Below, one piece after another: positions 1-10,925 of a DNA stretch of 64,000 nucleotides. Location of the stretch: positions 42,157,234 to 42,221,233 of the forward strand of contig OX463849.1 in assembly GCA_949825065.1 (NCBI GenBank), in the 5' to 3' direction. The translations under genes and the position numbers were made by a program. Position 1 is the stretch's first letter. The number at the start of each line of letters is the position of its first letter. Under the pieces are notes generated by a model, which saw only the letters and a program-made list of their open reading frames with translations, had not been told where the DNA came from and ran no database searches. This DNA comes from Odontocerum albicorne. Its lineage: Eukaryota; Arthropoda; Insecta; Trichoptera; Odontoceridae.

Positions 1-393
1 TTTTTTAATGTAAACGTGCGTTGTAGGGTTTGTCGAGTTTTATAATCGTAAATTTATAATGCAAATTTTCAATAAAATGCATAGATTCAAACTATTTCGA
101 GGGAAAAATCTTGAATGTATTTTAACTGTATATCAGTTTAAAAATAAAAAAAACCTTTGTATAACTTCACAAAGGTATATAGAAGTAACATAATCTTATG
201 TAAACGTACGCCATCGCTGGACTTGTGCCAATATTGACGTTTTTTTTTACATACGAGAGTATTTCGATTATTGCGCCAATGAAAATTTTGTTCCCCAGCA
301 ACGCTCTTTACTAAAACTTTACTACCAATTTGGATAAATTAAAATATATCAAACGAATGAAAAAATATTTAATAAACATTTTGTTTTGAATTG
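1..393. other. AT-rich stretch, nothing recognised
   Basis: No long ORF, repeat or RNA gene is recognised here. The sequence is AT-rich with homopolymer runs. Confidence 0.5.
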
Positions 394-603
394 CATTACA
401 CTTTCGTTATATAAAATACAATCTGGCGAGTTTATTATCACGTGACAATCTATTCCAACTCACCAGGTAGGTATTAAACAAGCCTTAAAAGTGAAAACCA
501 GACTAGAACTCGTTAAGAAAAAAATAATTTACAACCGGAATCAAACCCGCAAACCCCATGTTGAAAGACAGGCGTTTCATCAACTTGGCCAAAAAGGCCG
601 TCA
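394..603 (-). repeat. SINE-1 copy, near full length
   Basis: This is a tRNA-headed SINE in reverse orientation. Read on the minus strand, a degenerate tRNA-like head comes first, with an A-box-like part followed by a B-box-like GGGTTTGATTCC. A central body containing AGTCTGGTTTTCA follows. The 3' tail has a GGAATAGATTGTCACGTG-type segment, then a GATTGTATTT/AAAGTGTAAT end. At least twelve further copies of the family lie in the window. The copy is diverged and is not a functional tRNA gene. Confidence 0.8.
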
Positions 604-694
604 CTAATTTTCCATAAATTAACTATAGTGCGATAATCTTCATTATTTTTATATCTACCAACGATTATTAAATAAATTAGATTAAACAAATGTT

Positions 695-770
695 TCATTT
701 ATGAATATATATTTTCATAAATGTTGAATTTGTTTTTACTTCCGTGAATATTTCACGGGTTGCAACTAGT
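695..770 (+). mobile_element. HelA Helitron, 5'-truncated 3' end
   Basis: Only the last 75 or so bases of the HelA family are present: part of the large inner palindrome, then the subterminal hairpin CGTGAATATTTCACG, then GGTTGCAACTAGT ending in CTAGT. A hairpin about ten bases before a terminal CTRRT is the standard Helitron 3' signature. The next copy starts immediately and shares the terminal T. Confidence 0.7.
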
Positions 771-1088
771 CATAATACAAATAGGCCAAAACCCGTACGA
801 TGGTTGTCGTCGAAGAAAGAATACGAGAATTGAATTTTGAATACAAGAGAGCGAGAGAGAAATACTTGGATTCTCTCCGAAAGTAATTCGAAATTTGAAA
901 CTCGGTGGGTCCGTGATACTGAACGAATTTTAAATACCTAGCTAACGATTTTTGAACCGGTGTAAAAGGGGACGATGTATAAATGATATATATATATAAA
1001 CAAATTCTATATTTCTGAATATATATTTTCATAAATGTATCATAGAATTTGTTTTACTTTCGTGAATATTTCACGGGTTGCAACTAGT
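770..1088 (+). mobile_element. HelA non-autonomous Helitron, full length
   Basis: This is a complete non-coding Helitron of about 319 bp. The 5' end reads TCATAATACAAATAGGCC. A conserved body follows, with a polypurine GAGAGCGAGAGAGA stretch and an ACCGGTGTAAAAGGGG segment, then a long AT-rich palindrome, the 15-nt hairpin CGTGAATATTTCACG and a terminal CTAGT. The ends have no target-site duplication or terminal inverted repeats, as expected for rolling-circle elements. Similar copies lie at 1956, 24638 and 63504. The link to an autonomous Helitron comes from the copy at 24065, which keeps helicase coding sequence. Short ORFs inside it are chance reading frames. Confidence 0.8.
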
Positions 1089-1173
1089 AATATATATTAA
1101 TATAAGAAAACTACATATTTTTCAAAATGCCAATAAAAAGAGTTGTTAATCTCGACTTGACATTTTTTGGTTA

Positions 1174-1372
1174 TGACGACATCAATGGGTAAGTTGGTAA
1201 AACACTTGTCTTTCAGTCCAGAGGTTGCGTTTTCGATTATCATTGAAACCCAGATTTTTTCAAAAAGGATTCTAGTCTGGTTTTCACCAAAGGCCTCTAA
1301 TATTTTTTTAGTCGGTATGAAGAGATTGCAACATGGCCGCCAGGTTGTAGTGTGTACAATGAAAATATTATC
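1174..1372 (+). repeat. SINE-1 copy
   Basis: The tRNA-like head starts at GACGACATCAATGGGTAAGT and keeps an A-box-like AAGTTGGTAA and a weak B box. The body TCTAGTCTGGTTTTCACC and a tail with GAAGAGATTGCAACATGGC follow. It is diverged, and its last bases blend into AT-rich DNA. Confidence 0.75.
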
Positions 1373-1955
1373 TTGTAAAAACCTAAAATACGTATGTTTC
1401 CAGGTTTTTATGTACTCGTACTTTATAAATATTACTAATTATAGACGGTACAATCAAAGTTTACCAAAGTTAAGAAAACATGGACGCCCCTTAACAATTT
1501 AGCCATGAAATTGACAAACCAACCTGCGTCAAAACTTGAACTAACACAATAACTCGAAACCTCCACCTTCCTCGTCAGCCTGACGGAGAGTTGGGAACAA
1601 GGGATCTTCACTTCAATTTACCCTCAAACAACTACTTCAATCTGTACTTACACACCTCCTTCAACTTGTCAAACTAGCAACTTGAGATTGGCGCTTAACT
1701 GAACGGAAGTACCTCGCCAGGGCTTTTTGCCACCGTACTAATAAACTTACTTTACTGATTGAAGGTTTCCGTTCTTCACGTATTTGAGAATTGTTGTTCA
1801 CGTATTTGAGGGTCTTTGATGTTTTCGCAAGATTATTTTCATATATCGACAAATATACGAGTAAGTTGTGTATTATCAGCGAAATAAAAAATACGTGTTT
1901 TCATTAGTTTTACTCTTCAAAAAGTAGCGTTGAAATTATTTGTAAATAAGATATT
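1373..1955. other. No gene; short local repeat
   Basis: No recognised element. A 14-base motif TTCACGTATTTGAG is repeated at about 1777 and 1798. One TACTCGTA motif lies at 1413 and its reverse complement at 1856. The longest open frame, 1661-1852 on the minus strand, resembles no family known to me. Confidence 0.4.
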
Positions 1956-2254
1956 ACTAGTTGCAGCCCGTGAAATATTCACGGAAGTAATACAAATTCT
2001 ACATTTATGAAAATATATATTCATAAATATAGAATTTGTTTATATATACCATTTATATATCGTCCCCTTTTACACCGGTTCAAAAATTGTTAGCTAGGTA
2101 TTTAAAATTCGTTCAGTATATTTTTTTATCACGGACTCACCGAGATTCAAATTTCGAAGTATTCCTCTCTCGCTCTCTTGTATTCAAAATTCAATTCTCG
2201 TATTCTTTCTTTGACGACAACCATCGTATGGGTTTCGGCCTATTTATACTATGA
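1956..2254 (-). mobile_element. HelA non-autonomous Helitron, near full length
   Basis: Read on the minus strand it runs from TCATAGTATAAATAGGCC to CTAGT, with the hairpin around CGTGAATATTTCACG just inside the 3' end. It matches the copy at 770-1088 along its length. A short deletion removes part of the segment after the CACGGACTCACCGAG motif, and a T-run has been gained. Lack of flanking duplication fits a Helitron. Confidence 0.8.
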
Positions 2255-4429
2255 TAGATAGGCAATCCCCTCGTGATCAGTATGTCAATTACCTTGCGGG
2301 CGGAATTCGTCTGTGCGTGTATTGGTTTGTGTGCAAACTGTTGCACTTCTGCGAACTCACAGTCTTGACAGATCAAATCCTAAGTTCCGATGATAAGGAG
2401 ATCAAAGTTCCAGGACGATCGGCAGGTTTAATATGTTGCAACCGTTCTTTATAAGTTAGAAAATAAATTAAGATTATTTTACCAAGCTCACAGCTTGCCG
2501 ATGGTCAACCATATTTTTTTATTAAAGGGTTATTTATAAATAATTTAATCGAATCGAAAACTTGGAAAGTGCTTGTAGGAACTACTGTCGTCGCTGAATA
2601 TTGTCGTCACAAACGGTCAACGACCGACGAAACGACCTTCGGATATGTCCAAAGGTCGCATACCAAAACATTGAAATTGTTTACCCATAAATACTATTTA
2701 CGATACATTCCACAGTAGAAAGAGAACGCATCACGCTGTCTCGCCGTTTTCGCCAACAAATTGTCTACCCACAATATTATTTGCGATGTCTGCAATATTT
2801 CAATCGACCATCTGCACGCACAGAAGCGAGATAAAAATATATTGCGGGCGCACTCCCGCGCCCATTCTGAAATGTATAAATACCTACTTACCGATAAATA
2901 AAGCATTATTAATCATTAATTATTATTCATTGATTCATTCACTCTCTCTTTCCGCATTGCTAATTGACGTATTTTATTTAAATACCAAACAATCAAAATC
3001 ATCATCGCGTCCTTCAAGGACATTCGCTAAATGCTTAAAAAGGAGGATTTTATTTAGCACAGCGTTTCAAGAATGTATATTAGGCAGATACTAGGCGTCA
3101 GAACAGGGACAAATTCAAATAAAAAAGACTTGCGAATATACGAATCATGCGTACTAGGCAAGTATGCTAAACACTGAATCTAAACGCAATGCCGACAATT
3201 AACAACTGACTGAAGAATTTGCAACATATGAATAAACGTCCGATAACGATAACATGCTTTACATTTCAAAGCTTCGCACATTATTTTAAACATCTTTTGC
3301 GATTCACTCGGCTCGAATTAGGAACGATATTCCTTGCTCTATCAGATGTGTTTTTCATCTCAACCAATTTTCAGAAAAAAAGTTTCTCGTTCTTTACTTC
3401 AAAACCGTTCCCGTTATTTTCCCTATTTGCCTTGTGACTTGTATTTTGTATTAGTTTTTGTTACTTTTCTCAAATATTATATTAACTTACTAAGCTTAAG
3501 ACACGGTCATAGATGCCGATAGTAATTATAAAACGAAAGCTGGTTTCGTCGAAGAAATTGCTTTTAAGTTATAAATAAATTCGCAAGATGAGATTTGAAT
3601 ATTATACTCGTATAATTTTTGTAAGTTTAAGCCAATAGTGAATAAGATAAACTAATACATGTATCTCGTGATAAACGAAAGAAAAAATATAGAGTTCAAA
3701 AGAAAACGTATGTGGAAATCAAACATTGTTAACAAAGAGATGAAAGAAACATTAGAACTGATTTGATGCTTAAAAAACCGGATACGGGAAGAATAAGAAA
3801 GTCAATGATCGGATTTCGCAAAATATCGAAACTGAAGATAAAAAACCGATGCAAAAGAATGACGGAGACTGTATTAATGAAAACAGGCAATACAAGGTTG
3901 AACGAAAATTTGTCATGTACAGCAATTGAATGATTTGTAAACGTAATAAGTTAGTGTTATATTGTAATAAATAAAAAAATTCACTACTGGTTAATATAAT
4001 AAAATTAAAGCACGAGGAAGTGACAACTGTAAACACGAAAATTTTGAATGAAATTAACTAAGTACTACAAAAATAGGGAAAAAACAGATACATTTCTTTA
4101 AAACGTAATACAGTATCGTATGAAAAGGGTTAAGAAAATCCTCCATAAATTTTGTTCTTAGCAGGGAGGGTCCAAAATTTTGTCCTTAGCAGGGAGGGTA
4201 CAAAAAACATGAATGAAATTATTTGATAGTTATTATTTAATTTTATATTTTGAATACTAAATAAGAATTTTTATCGACGTTTCTTATGTACGTGTGAATC
4301 ACATTTTTTTAGATAAATAAATAACAATTATTTTATTAATTTCAGCGCATATGAGTGAAATTTACAACAAAATAATAATATATATTTATTAGGTTTTATT
4401 TTGAGAATAGTTGATGCTAAATAGAGAGT
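2255..4429. other. Largely unassigned DNA; possible LTR-like segment
   Basis: No convincing gene. Around 2820-2905 a GC-rich patch (GCGGGCGCACTCCCGCGCCC) is followed by TGTATAAATACC and then AATAAAGC, an order resembling the TATA box and poly(A) signal of a long terminal repeat. No paired LTR, primer-binding site or coding region is seen, so this is only a possibility. Two near-identical 19-base AGCAGGGAGGGT-type segments lie at about 4160 and 4188. The remaining frames are short and unrecognised. Confidence 0.3.
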
Positions 4430-4610
4430 GTATACGTGGACAAGTAATGAAAGAACCCGAATAAGTAGAAATGCGTGCACTGAAAAGAATAAGTGGAATG
4501 ACAATGAATAACAGAATACGGAATGAAGTAATTAAGGATGAATGTGAACTTAATGCTACTAAGTAAGATGTAAAGTACTAAGTAAGATGAAGAAGAACAT
4601 TCTAAGATAT
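4430..4610 (+). pseudogene. RTE-r LINE relic, left part
   Basis: A decayed reverse-transcriptase C-terminal region. Fragments corresponding to an EMRALKRISGM-like segment and to RIRNEVIKDEC can be read in broken frames. It matches the better copy at 16466-16925. It is interrupted at CTAAGATA by another LINE and resumes at 5236, where the text continues into FGHVERMNEERLTKQ-like sequence. Confidence 0.65.
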
Positions 4611-5235
4611 TATTTATTTATTTATTTAACACTTTTATTGGAATAAAATCTGGCAGGCGTATTGCCAGGCGGCAATCTCTTCCAACCAACCAGACAAAAG
4701 TAAATGAAGCAAGTTACGTGGTCGCATAAATTATTCAAATGACTATCGATCCCCACGAAATCCATAAACATATACGTGAGCACATGTCCACGAACCCCAC
4801 AAAGACGGACAGTCACCCGAACATTATTTTTCATATAAAGTGAGATATCATCAATCAAAATGAAAGGAAGGGATGGTGGAGAGGAAAGGAAAAGAAAAAT
4901 CAGGAATGAAACACGTTATTTTACTGACTAGAAATTAAGAGGTTTTTTAGTCGCTTCTTAAAGCATGTCAAGAACGGAGCGAGTCTTATATTGGTTTGTA
5001 ACTGATTCCAGAGTCTCACTGCATGGACAGTAAAGGACGACGTAAAGAAAGAGGAGCGGTAAACTGGAAAGGCCAATAAACAATCTCTGTTTGAGCGTAG
5101 CGCTAATCCATGATTGGGAAGACGCTGAAAATTCTCGGCGAAATAAGAGGGTGCGGCGGGACAGTTAAGGATATTATACAATACCGACAGTATGTGAATT
5201 TGACGTCTATTTCTAACATTCAACCAGTTCAATGC
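4611..5235 (-). mobile_element. 5'-truncated LINE 3' end (CR1/L2/Jockey-type)
   Basis: The minus strand encodes the last 103 residues of a reverse transcriptase at 4921-5232 (for example WLNVRNRRQIHIL, LYNILNCPAAPSY and FTVHAVRLWNQL), ending at a stop and followed by about 310 bases of 3' UTR. The 3' end is an AATAAATAAATA tract. The element is truncated at its 5' end, as is usual for LINEs, and is flanked by CTAAGATA at 4602-4609 and 5236-5243, an apparent 8-bp TSD. It sits inside an RTE-r relic. Its 3' UTR end is closely similar to the tail of SINE-1. The exact clade cannot be fixed from the C-terminus alone. Confidence 0.85.
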
Positions 5236-5460
5236 CTAAGATAGTTTGGGCATGTAGAACGAATGAACGAAGAAAGACTAACAAAACAAAAATACAGTGC
5301 AATTATAAGTGAAAGGTGTCGTAGATATACGAGTATATGGTTGGATCAAGTGAATGATATTTTAAAAGAAGAAAATATAAGTCAAAAAGTCAAAAACATC
5401 GTAGAATTTGTATGAACAGAAGTGTCCTCTCTGCCTACCCCGACAGGAGATATTAATGTA
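5236..5460 (+). pseudogene. RTE-r LINE relic, right part
   Basis: Continuation of the relic at 4430-4610 after the LINE insertion. Readable pieces are FGHVERMNEERLTKQKYS, a WLDQVNDILKEEN segment and, near the end, VLSAYPDRR. The family ends shortly after the CCTACCCCGACAGG motif. A TACGAGTA lies at 5328. Confidence 0.75.
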
Positions 5461-5469
5461 TTATATATA

Positions 5470-5612
5470 TTATTGTCGTTTTTACAGTACAATCTGGTAT
5501 GTCACAATTTATTCCAACCAATCAAAAATATGTTAAAGAGGTCTTAGATAATAACCAGGCTGGAATTTAGTGAAAAAATCTGGGTTCGAACGAGACTCGA
5601 ACCCGCAACGAA
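5470..5612 (-). repeat. SINE-1 copy, head truncated
   Basis: Minus-strand SINE-1. It keeps the B-box region (GGGTTCGAGTCTCG), the CAGCCTGGTTATT body and the tail with the ACCAGATTGTACTGT end. The A-box half of the tRNA-like head is missing. Confidence 0.75.
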
Positions 5613-6188
5613 TATTTTATTTGAAAAAGTCGAAGAATATTAATTTACTCCTTTGCAAATATAAACAATTATATTCGAGTCCCTTTGTACCCCGTTTCAT
5701 TTTTTATTTCTTTTAAGGTTGATATTAGAAGAGTTATCTAAGGCTAGCCCTGGACCGACCATAAAAATTTCGCAAAACCGAGTAAGAAATATCTCAGATT
5801 CTAAACCATAAAAGTGTGTCTCAGAGCGGTGCGAGGCAGAGATAAGAAGCCTGTATTACCACTTGGTCACCCGTGGTCATCTCAAACCATCTCAAACCTC
5901 ACACATTTCATCAATAGCGGCAAATCGAATCAAACCACCGGCAAAACTGTGGGACATTATTTTTTATACAAACGGTTGATGGATTTTGAAAGAAAAACAC
6001 GATAAATTCGTCATAATCTAACTTGAGTAGAAACCATTGCCGTTCAAGTGATCTAACGGATGGTATACGATATATTTTTTCATTAATTACATCACGGTTT
6101 GAATATTACTTTAAGATTATATTCTTCCTAAAACCATGGACTAAGCTCATAAGCTGCCTTTTATAAATAAAAAACCTTCCAACCAAAA
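5613..6188. other. Unassigned DNA
   Basis: No repeat or gene is recognised. A 63-codon open frame at 5814-6005 has no recognisable domain and is not called. Confidence 0.4.
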
Positions 6189-6986
6189 CCAAAATTTTAC
6201 TCGTACAATCTCTGCTCTTTCCGATTCTGGACTATGCGGACGTATGTTACTTGGATGTTACAGAGGAACAGCTAGACAAATTACAGCGTCTTCAAAATGT
6301 GTGTCTAAGATTTATTTTCAACCTACGTAAGTACGATCATATAACTTCATACCAGAAGGCATTGAACTGGTTGAATGTTAGAAATAGACGCCAAATTCAC
6401 ATACTGTCTCTATTGTATAATATCCTAAACTGTCCCGCCGCCCCCTCTTATCTCGCCGAGAATTTTCAGCGTCTTTCCAATCATGGATTAGCGCTACGCT
6501 CAAACAGATATTGTTTATGGCCTTTCCAGTTCACCGCTCCTCTTTCTTTACGTCGTCCTTTACTGTCCATGCAGTGAGACTCTGGAATCAGTTACAAACC
6601 AATATAAGACTCGCTCCGTCCTTGGCATGTTTTAAGAAGCGATTGAAAAACCTCTTAATTTCTAGTCAGTAAAATAACGTGTTTCATTCCTGATTTTTCT
6701 TTTCCTTTCCTCTCCACCATCCCTTCCTTTCCTTTTGATTGATGATATCTCACTTTATATGAAAAAGAATGTTCGGGTGACTGTCCGTCTTTGTGGGGTT
6801 CGTGGGCATGTGCTCACGTATATGTTTATGGATTTCGTGGGGATGGATAGTAATTTGAATGATTTATGTGACCACGTAACTTGCTTCATTTACTTTTGTC
6901 TGGTTGGTTGGAAGAGATTGCCGCCTGGAAATAAGGCCACAGGATTGTATTTGCAATTAAAGTGTTTAATAAATAAATAAAAAAGG
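6189..6986 (+). mobile_element. 5'-truncated LINE 3' end, second copy
   Basis: The same LINE family as 4611-5235, in the opposite orientation and extending further 5'. Readable coding starts at SLLFPILDYADVCYLDV and runs through LQRLQNVCLRFIF, WLNVRNRRQIHIL and LYNILNCPAAPSY. A single-base deletion near 6518 relative to the other copy shifts the frame, so the apparent ORF at 6251-6577 ends early. The original C-terminus is still recognisable downstream, ending in a CTAGTCAGTAA stop region near 6670. The 3' UTR ends in an AATAAATAAATAAAAAA tract and shares its last 80 or so bases with SINE-1. Confidence 0.85.
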
Positions 6987-7139
6987 ACCATTTTATTACA
7001 AAACAGCGCTTAACAATCTACGTATAATTTAACTCCTTTTTGAAGCAAATCAAACAAGCGGACCCTATTAACGACCTCGGTCAGTCATCATTTAATGTAT
7101 TGAAATGATGTTTCTATCAAGTAAACGATTTTTATCAAG

Positions 7140-7412
7140 TTAAACTTGCATAAAATCTACACGAGTGGTATAGAAGGTAACAGAAGTTTGGGAAAACCTA
7201 GAAAAAACTTATCACGACCAAATGAATAAAACTCTGAAAGAAGGATGATTAAAAATCATTTTTAATAGGACGGTATGCGTGACGAGGTGTTAAAATGCGA
7301 TGGAAGCTAATTAGGTGTGGCAGGATAGAAAGAAGTGGAAATCTGTTTTCTTTGGCTACCCCAATCATGACAACCTACGTAGCTTATTTAGTGGAATCAG
7401 TGTCTTTCTATC
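7140..7412 (+). pseudogene. RTE-r-like LINE 3' relic
   Basis: The segment containing GAAGTTTGGGAAAACCTAG, then TTTTAATAGGACGGTATGCG, then CTTTGGCTACCCCAATCATG parallels the region at 19825-20025. It corresponds to the far C-terminus and 3' end of an RTE-like LINE (a GRPRKT..-type region followed by an SLATPI-like end). All frames are broken. Confidence 0.5.
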
Positions 7413-8894
7413 TCAGAGGTCTAAAAAAATGATCAATTGGAAAAAATACCAATAGTGTGCCAGGTTGTATTAAATAAAATGGGTGTGTACCGCGTTAGTA
7501 CAATATCTACCATATTTTTTTAAATAAGGGGTGAAAATCATTAAAAGCTAATTTAATTCAAAGAAAATAGACTAACGAATTTGAGTGAGTAACCAAACCC
7601 AAATAACACCTACAATTTATTATTCATAAAACAACATTAGAAAAAAGGGAAACACATATAGGAGTTAACATGGATATCATATAGTATATTTAACAAAAAA
7701 ATAACAGGTTGTACCTATATAAAAACATAGTCATAAAAAGAAATATACAAAATTTGCGTCGAGAGATTCTCACAATTTTCACCTAAAGACTAATATTGTA
7801 ACTTTACGCCCGATAATTTCATAAATTTTACAAAAGCAACCTTACAAGGAGATTCAACGTAAAGCAAATTCACGCTTTTTATTCCGGGGGTCGGAGGAAA
7901 TTCCGTTATACCTAAGAGTTATTGCCACGGAGCCAGTTGCGTTTAGGAGTACAGGAATACCTCACCAATACGGCGGGTTTTGCTCCAGACCACTGATGTA
8001 AAGCAAAATACGAATTAATTTGTCTTACCAATGTACCTACTTATCAGTGTATATAAAAGCGTAAAACATGGTTCTACTATTTTTATTGAAAGTTTAAAGC
8101 TTTTGAAGAGTTTTAATCTTGAACATTTCAATATCTCTGAAGTATTTTGTGGACGTGGTTGGGAATAGTTCCGGTCGGGCGGTTTGTCTGTTGTGAATTA
8201 AGTGTGGGACTTTAAACTTGAACGTTCGAAAATAACTGTTGAGTTAAAAAAAACTATCTATTTGACTCAATATGATTATCAAGTTCTCTGTATTTTAATA
8301 TTAATGTGCATTTTGATAGCCCTTCATTTTCTGACTGAATTTACTAAATGTCTTTAAAAGCGTAGTTTTAATTTTTGCATAAAAATTGTTATATAAGTAT
8401 ATTGTTCGCAGTAGCCAGAGTGATTGTTGAAAAATAGTCATGCAATTTGGCAAAGTATTTGTTCTAAAACCTGTATGTATGATAAACCCATTAAAAATGT
8501 TAGCGACTGCAATCCAATCTAAAAGTTTACATTCTCAAGTGAGGAAAAGACTTTTAATCGGAATTGTTCGTTACATACTTGTTTGACGCACATGAGCTTA
8601 AATCAAGGGTACATCGATTAAGCCCGTACGATGCCAAATATTCTAAAATATATATAAGTAAGAACACTATGGGTAATCAGTTTCAGAACAGGCAAATGGC
8701 CTAGAAAAACGGTTAGTAATTGTTGTTTAAAAAAATATAAGCATTTGAACAAAATAAACAAATTTATTATGTGCGCTATATTGGTTGATAGGCAATTCAT
8801 CGAAATGGATTATATACATAGATGGATAAAACATGTGCATTTTGGTTTGATAAGTACAAATAGTTACACTTCTTTCGTTTGATAGCCTTCAACA
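7413..8894. other. Unassigned AT-rich DNA
   Basis: No gene or named repeat is recognised. A moderately GC-richer patch at about 7875-7995 could be part of an old element but matches nothing I know. Confidence 0.4.
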
Positions 8895-9200
8895 TATCCG
8901 AATTGGTGATTCGGAGATATTGAAGACCGTGGAGGAAAGGAAACAATATTGTCTTCGACCACAGTAATCGAGCATTTAAGTTAAGAATCACTGGAGTAGA
9001 CACGGAACTGTCATAGTGCATGTTGACAACATTATCGCACGTGGAAACGTAACAACACGGCACACGTGCGATTATTATTACCAGATGAACTATTTTTACC
9101 AGACTGCAACCTATTTTTTTCTTGGGTACCATAATCGGGATACAATTTGTGGCACACTTTCGTCAGGCATTTTTTAGTGTCTTAGAATTAACATGAAGTA
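8895..9200 (-). repeat. SINE-3 copy (GGTACC body)
   Basis: On the minus strand a decayed tRNA-like head is followed by ATGGTACCCAAGAAAAAAAT and a body. That body is shared with copies at 50662-51057 and 60738-61046 and includes TTAATGCTCG-type sequence and CGAAGACAATATTG. The three copies line up over about 240 bases. The open frame at 8797-9132 starts at the ATGGTACC and partly recurs in the other copies; it is probably chance, although the body could once have been coding. Confidence 0.65.
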
Positions 9201-10789
9201 AGCTACGGAAAAACACATATATTTAAATAAAATAAGGCCAGAAAGTTACATTTTCCGACCAAAAAAAAACGAAATGAGCTACCGACTTACTTATCAACAA
9301 TGACAACCATTAGACCCCAGAAGCCGACAAATATGCAATAGTGCTAGACCTTAAAACGATGCATTTCAAGAATGTACCATGGGTCTTCGTCAATAATAAG
9401 TTGTATTTCAATTACAAGCTGCTTTACTTAGCCCTCTTATGTTATTAAGATGGATTATTTCCTTAAACCTCGCGAACTATAAACTACTAATTTTAAACTT
9501 CTCGTCTACTTAACTTATATGCAATATAAGCGAATTTAATTATGGTCGTAAATCGGGATTTCTTAAAATTATTATAGATATACTAACATTGGATGACAAA
9601 AATGGCGCTATACACGAAAAATTTAAGCAGTCGACAGCAATAAAAATCAGAAACATGTATTATCGACGGTGAAAATCCAATTTTGGTTTCTTTTCTGCCG
9701 TATGTTAGTCTAAATATTTTGTTACAAATATTATCTACACGACGATTTTTACATGACGTTTGTTATTTGAAGATATCGCAAAACGAAATTTTTGTAAACA
9801 TTTTTCGAAATTCGGAAGAAAACTAGTGTGTAGAAAAGCGATTGAATAAACTGTTCAAGTTTGAACCAACCGAGTGCCAATATTTTTTGACAACTTCAAT
9901 TCCATTGGTTGGTTGGAAACGTCTGTACCATATATATTAGAAGAAAGAATGAAATCAAACATTTTTTTATTTATAACACTACTTTTTTCGTGCTTTGAAT
10001 TAAATAACATTACCGCTAAAAAAACATTTAACGAGCAAAACAAGTGCCAAATACGAGTATAATAAACATTTATCATTTAAAGCGTTCTTAAAAAGCAAAA
10101 TACCCTAAAGCGAGCTGTGCTTGTATCAACGGAAGAAAAAAACGCTGAACAAAGATTGGCAAAATTTCTAATTGGGCCAGAACAATAGTATCCCAGTCCG
10201 TGGCCATTGTTCCGCGTCATTCGGAAATAATATTGAGGAAAAAATACTTGAATTGAGTGTTCTCATAATTGACCGGGCGATTAAGTGGAGTGTCGACGAG
10301 TCAAGTTCGGGAACCTTTCCCATTCGTTGGTTATTTCGATGAAAAACCTTAAAAAAAAAAAACATTTTGCGAAACTAGGGCACGAGGGATTAATCTGCCA
10401 ATTTATATTTTTTAAACAAACCTAGTAAATTTCCCAACAAAATAAACACTATAAAAGTTTCGCTAAATGTATTTACGCGTAAATGTACTTCAAATGAATC
10501 GTATAAAATAATTTGTGCGTTAAGCAGAGACAACGATCTTTAAAAATTCCCTCCGAGTTTTCTTGACCAACCTACAATTTTTTACCAGTCTTAACTTATC
10601 TTGATCGAACCCAACCATCTGGTGAAAAGTATACTTATTATTTATTCGTTGTTGGCGTATCGATTTTAAACATACTTTCAGGAACCATTTTGCCTTAGTG
10701 GAATAAAACTGCCGTTTATAAATTAAAAAAAAAAAACAATAAACACTTGAAATAATCTATCGATTGCGGAAAAGCACTATAAAAGCCAT
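9201..10789. other. Unassigned AT-rich DNA
   Basis: No gene recognised. Open frames of 60-73 codons around 9855-10076 lie on both strands of the same segment and show no domain. A TACGAGTA lies at 10052. Confidence 0.4.
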
Positions 10790-10925
10790 TTATTAGTTAT
10801 TGTTGAAATAACTAATTATTATCAGAGACTTATACTTGGGTACGTCGAGAAAATAGATTGTGAACGATTGACAAAACAAACATATGATACAATTCTGGCT
10901 GATGTGAGCGATATCAGGCTACTGT
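10790..10925 (+). pseudogene. Short RTE-r LINE relic
   Basis: The stretch around GGGTACGTCGAGAAAATAGA reads GYVEKIDCERLTKQTYDTIL, parallel to the FGHVERMNEERLTKQ segment of other RTE-r copies. Only this small part is preserved. Confidence 0.5.

Noticed and set aside
770..1088. HelA repeats as MITEs or SINEs
   Set aside because: There are no terminal inverted repeats or TSDs; TC start, subterminal hairpin, CTAGT end and the helicase-bearing copy fit a Helitron better.
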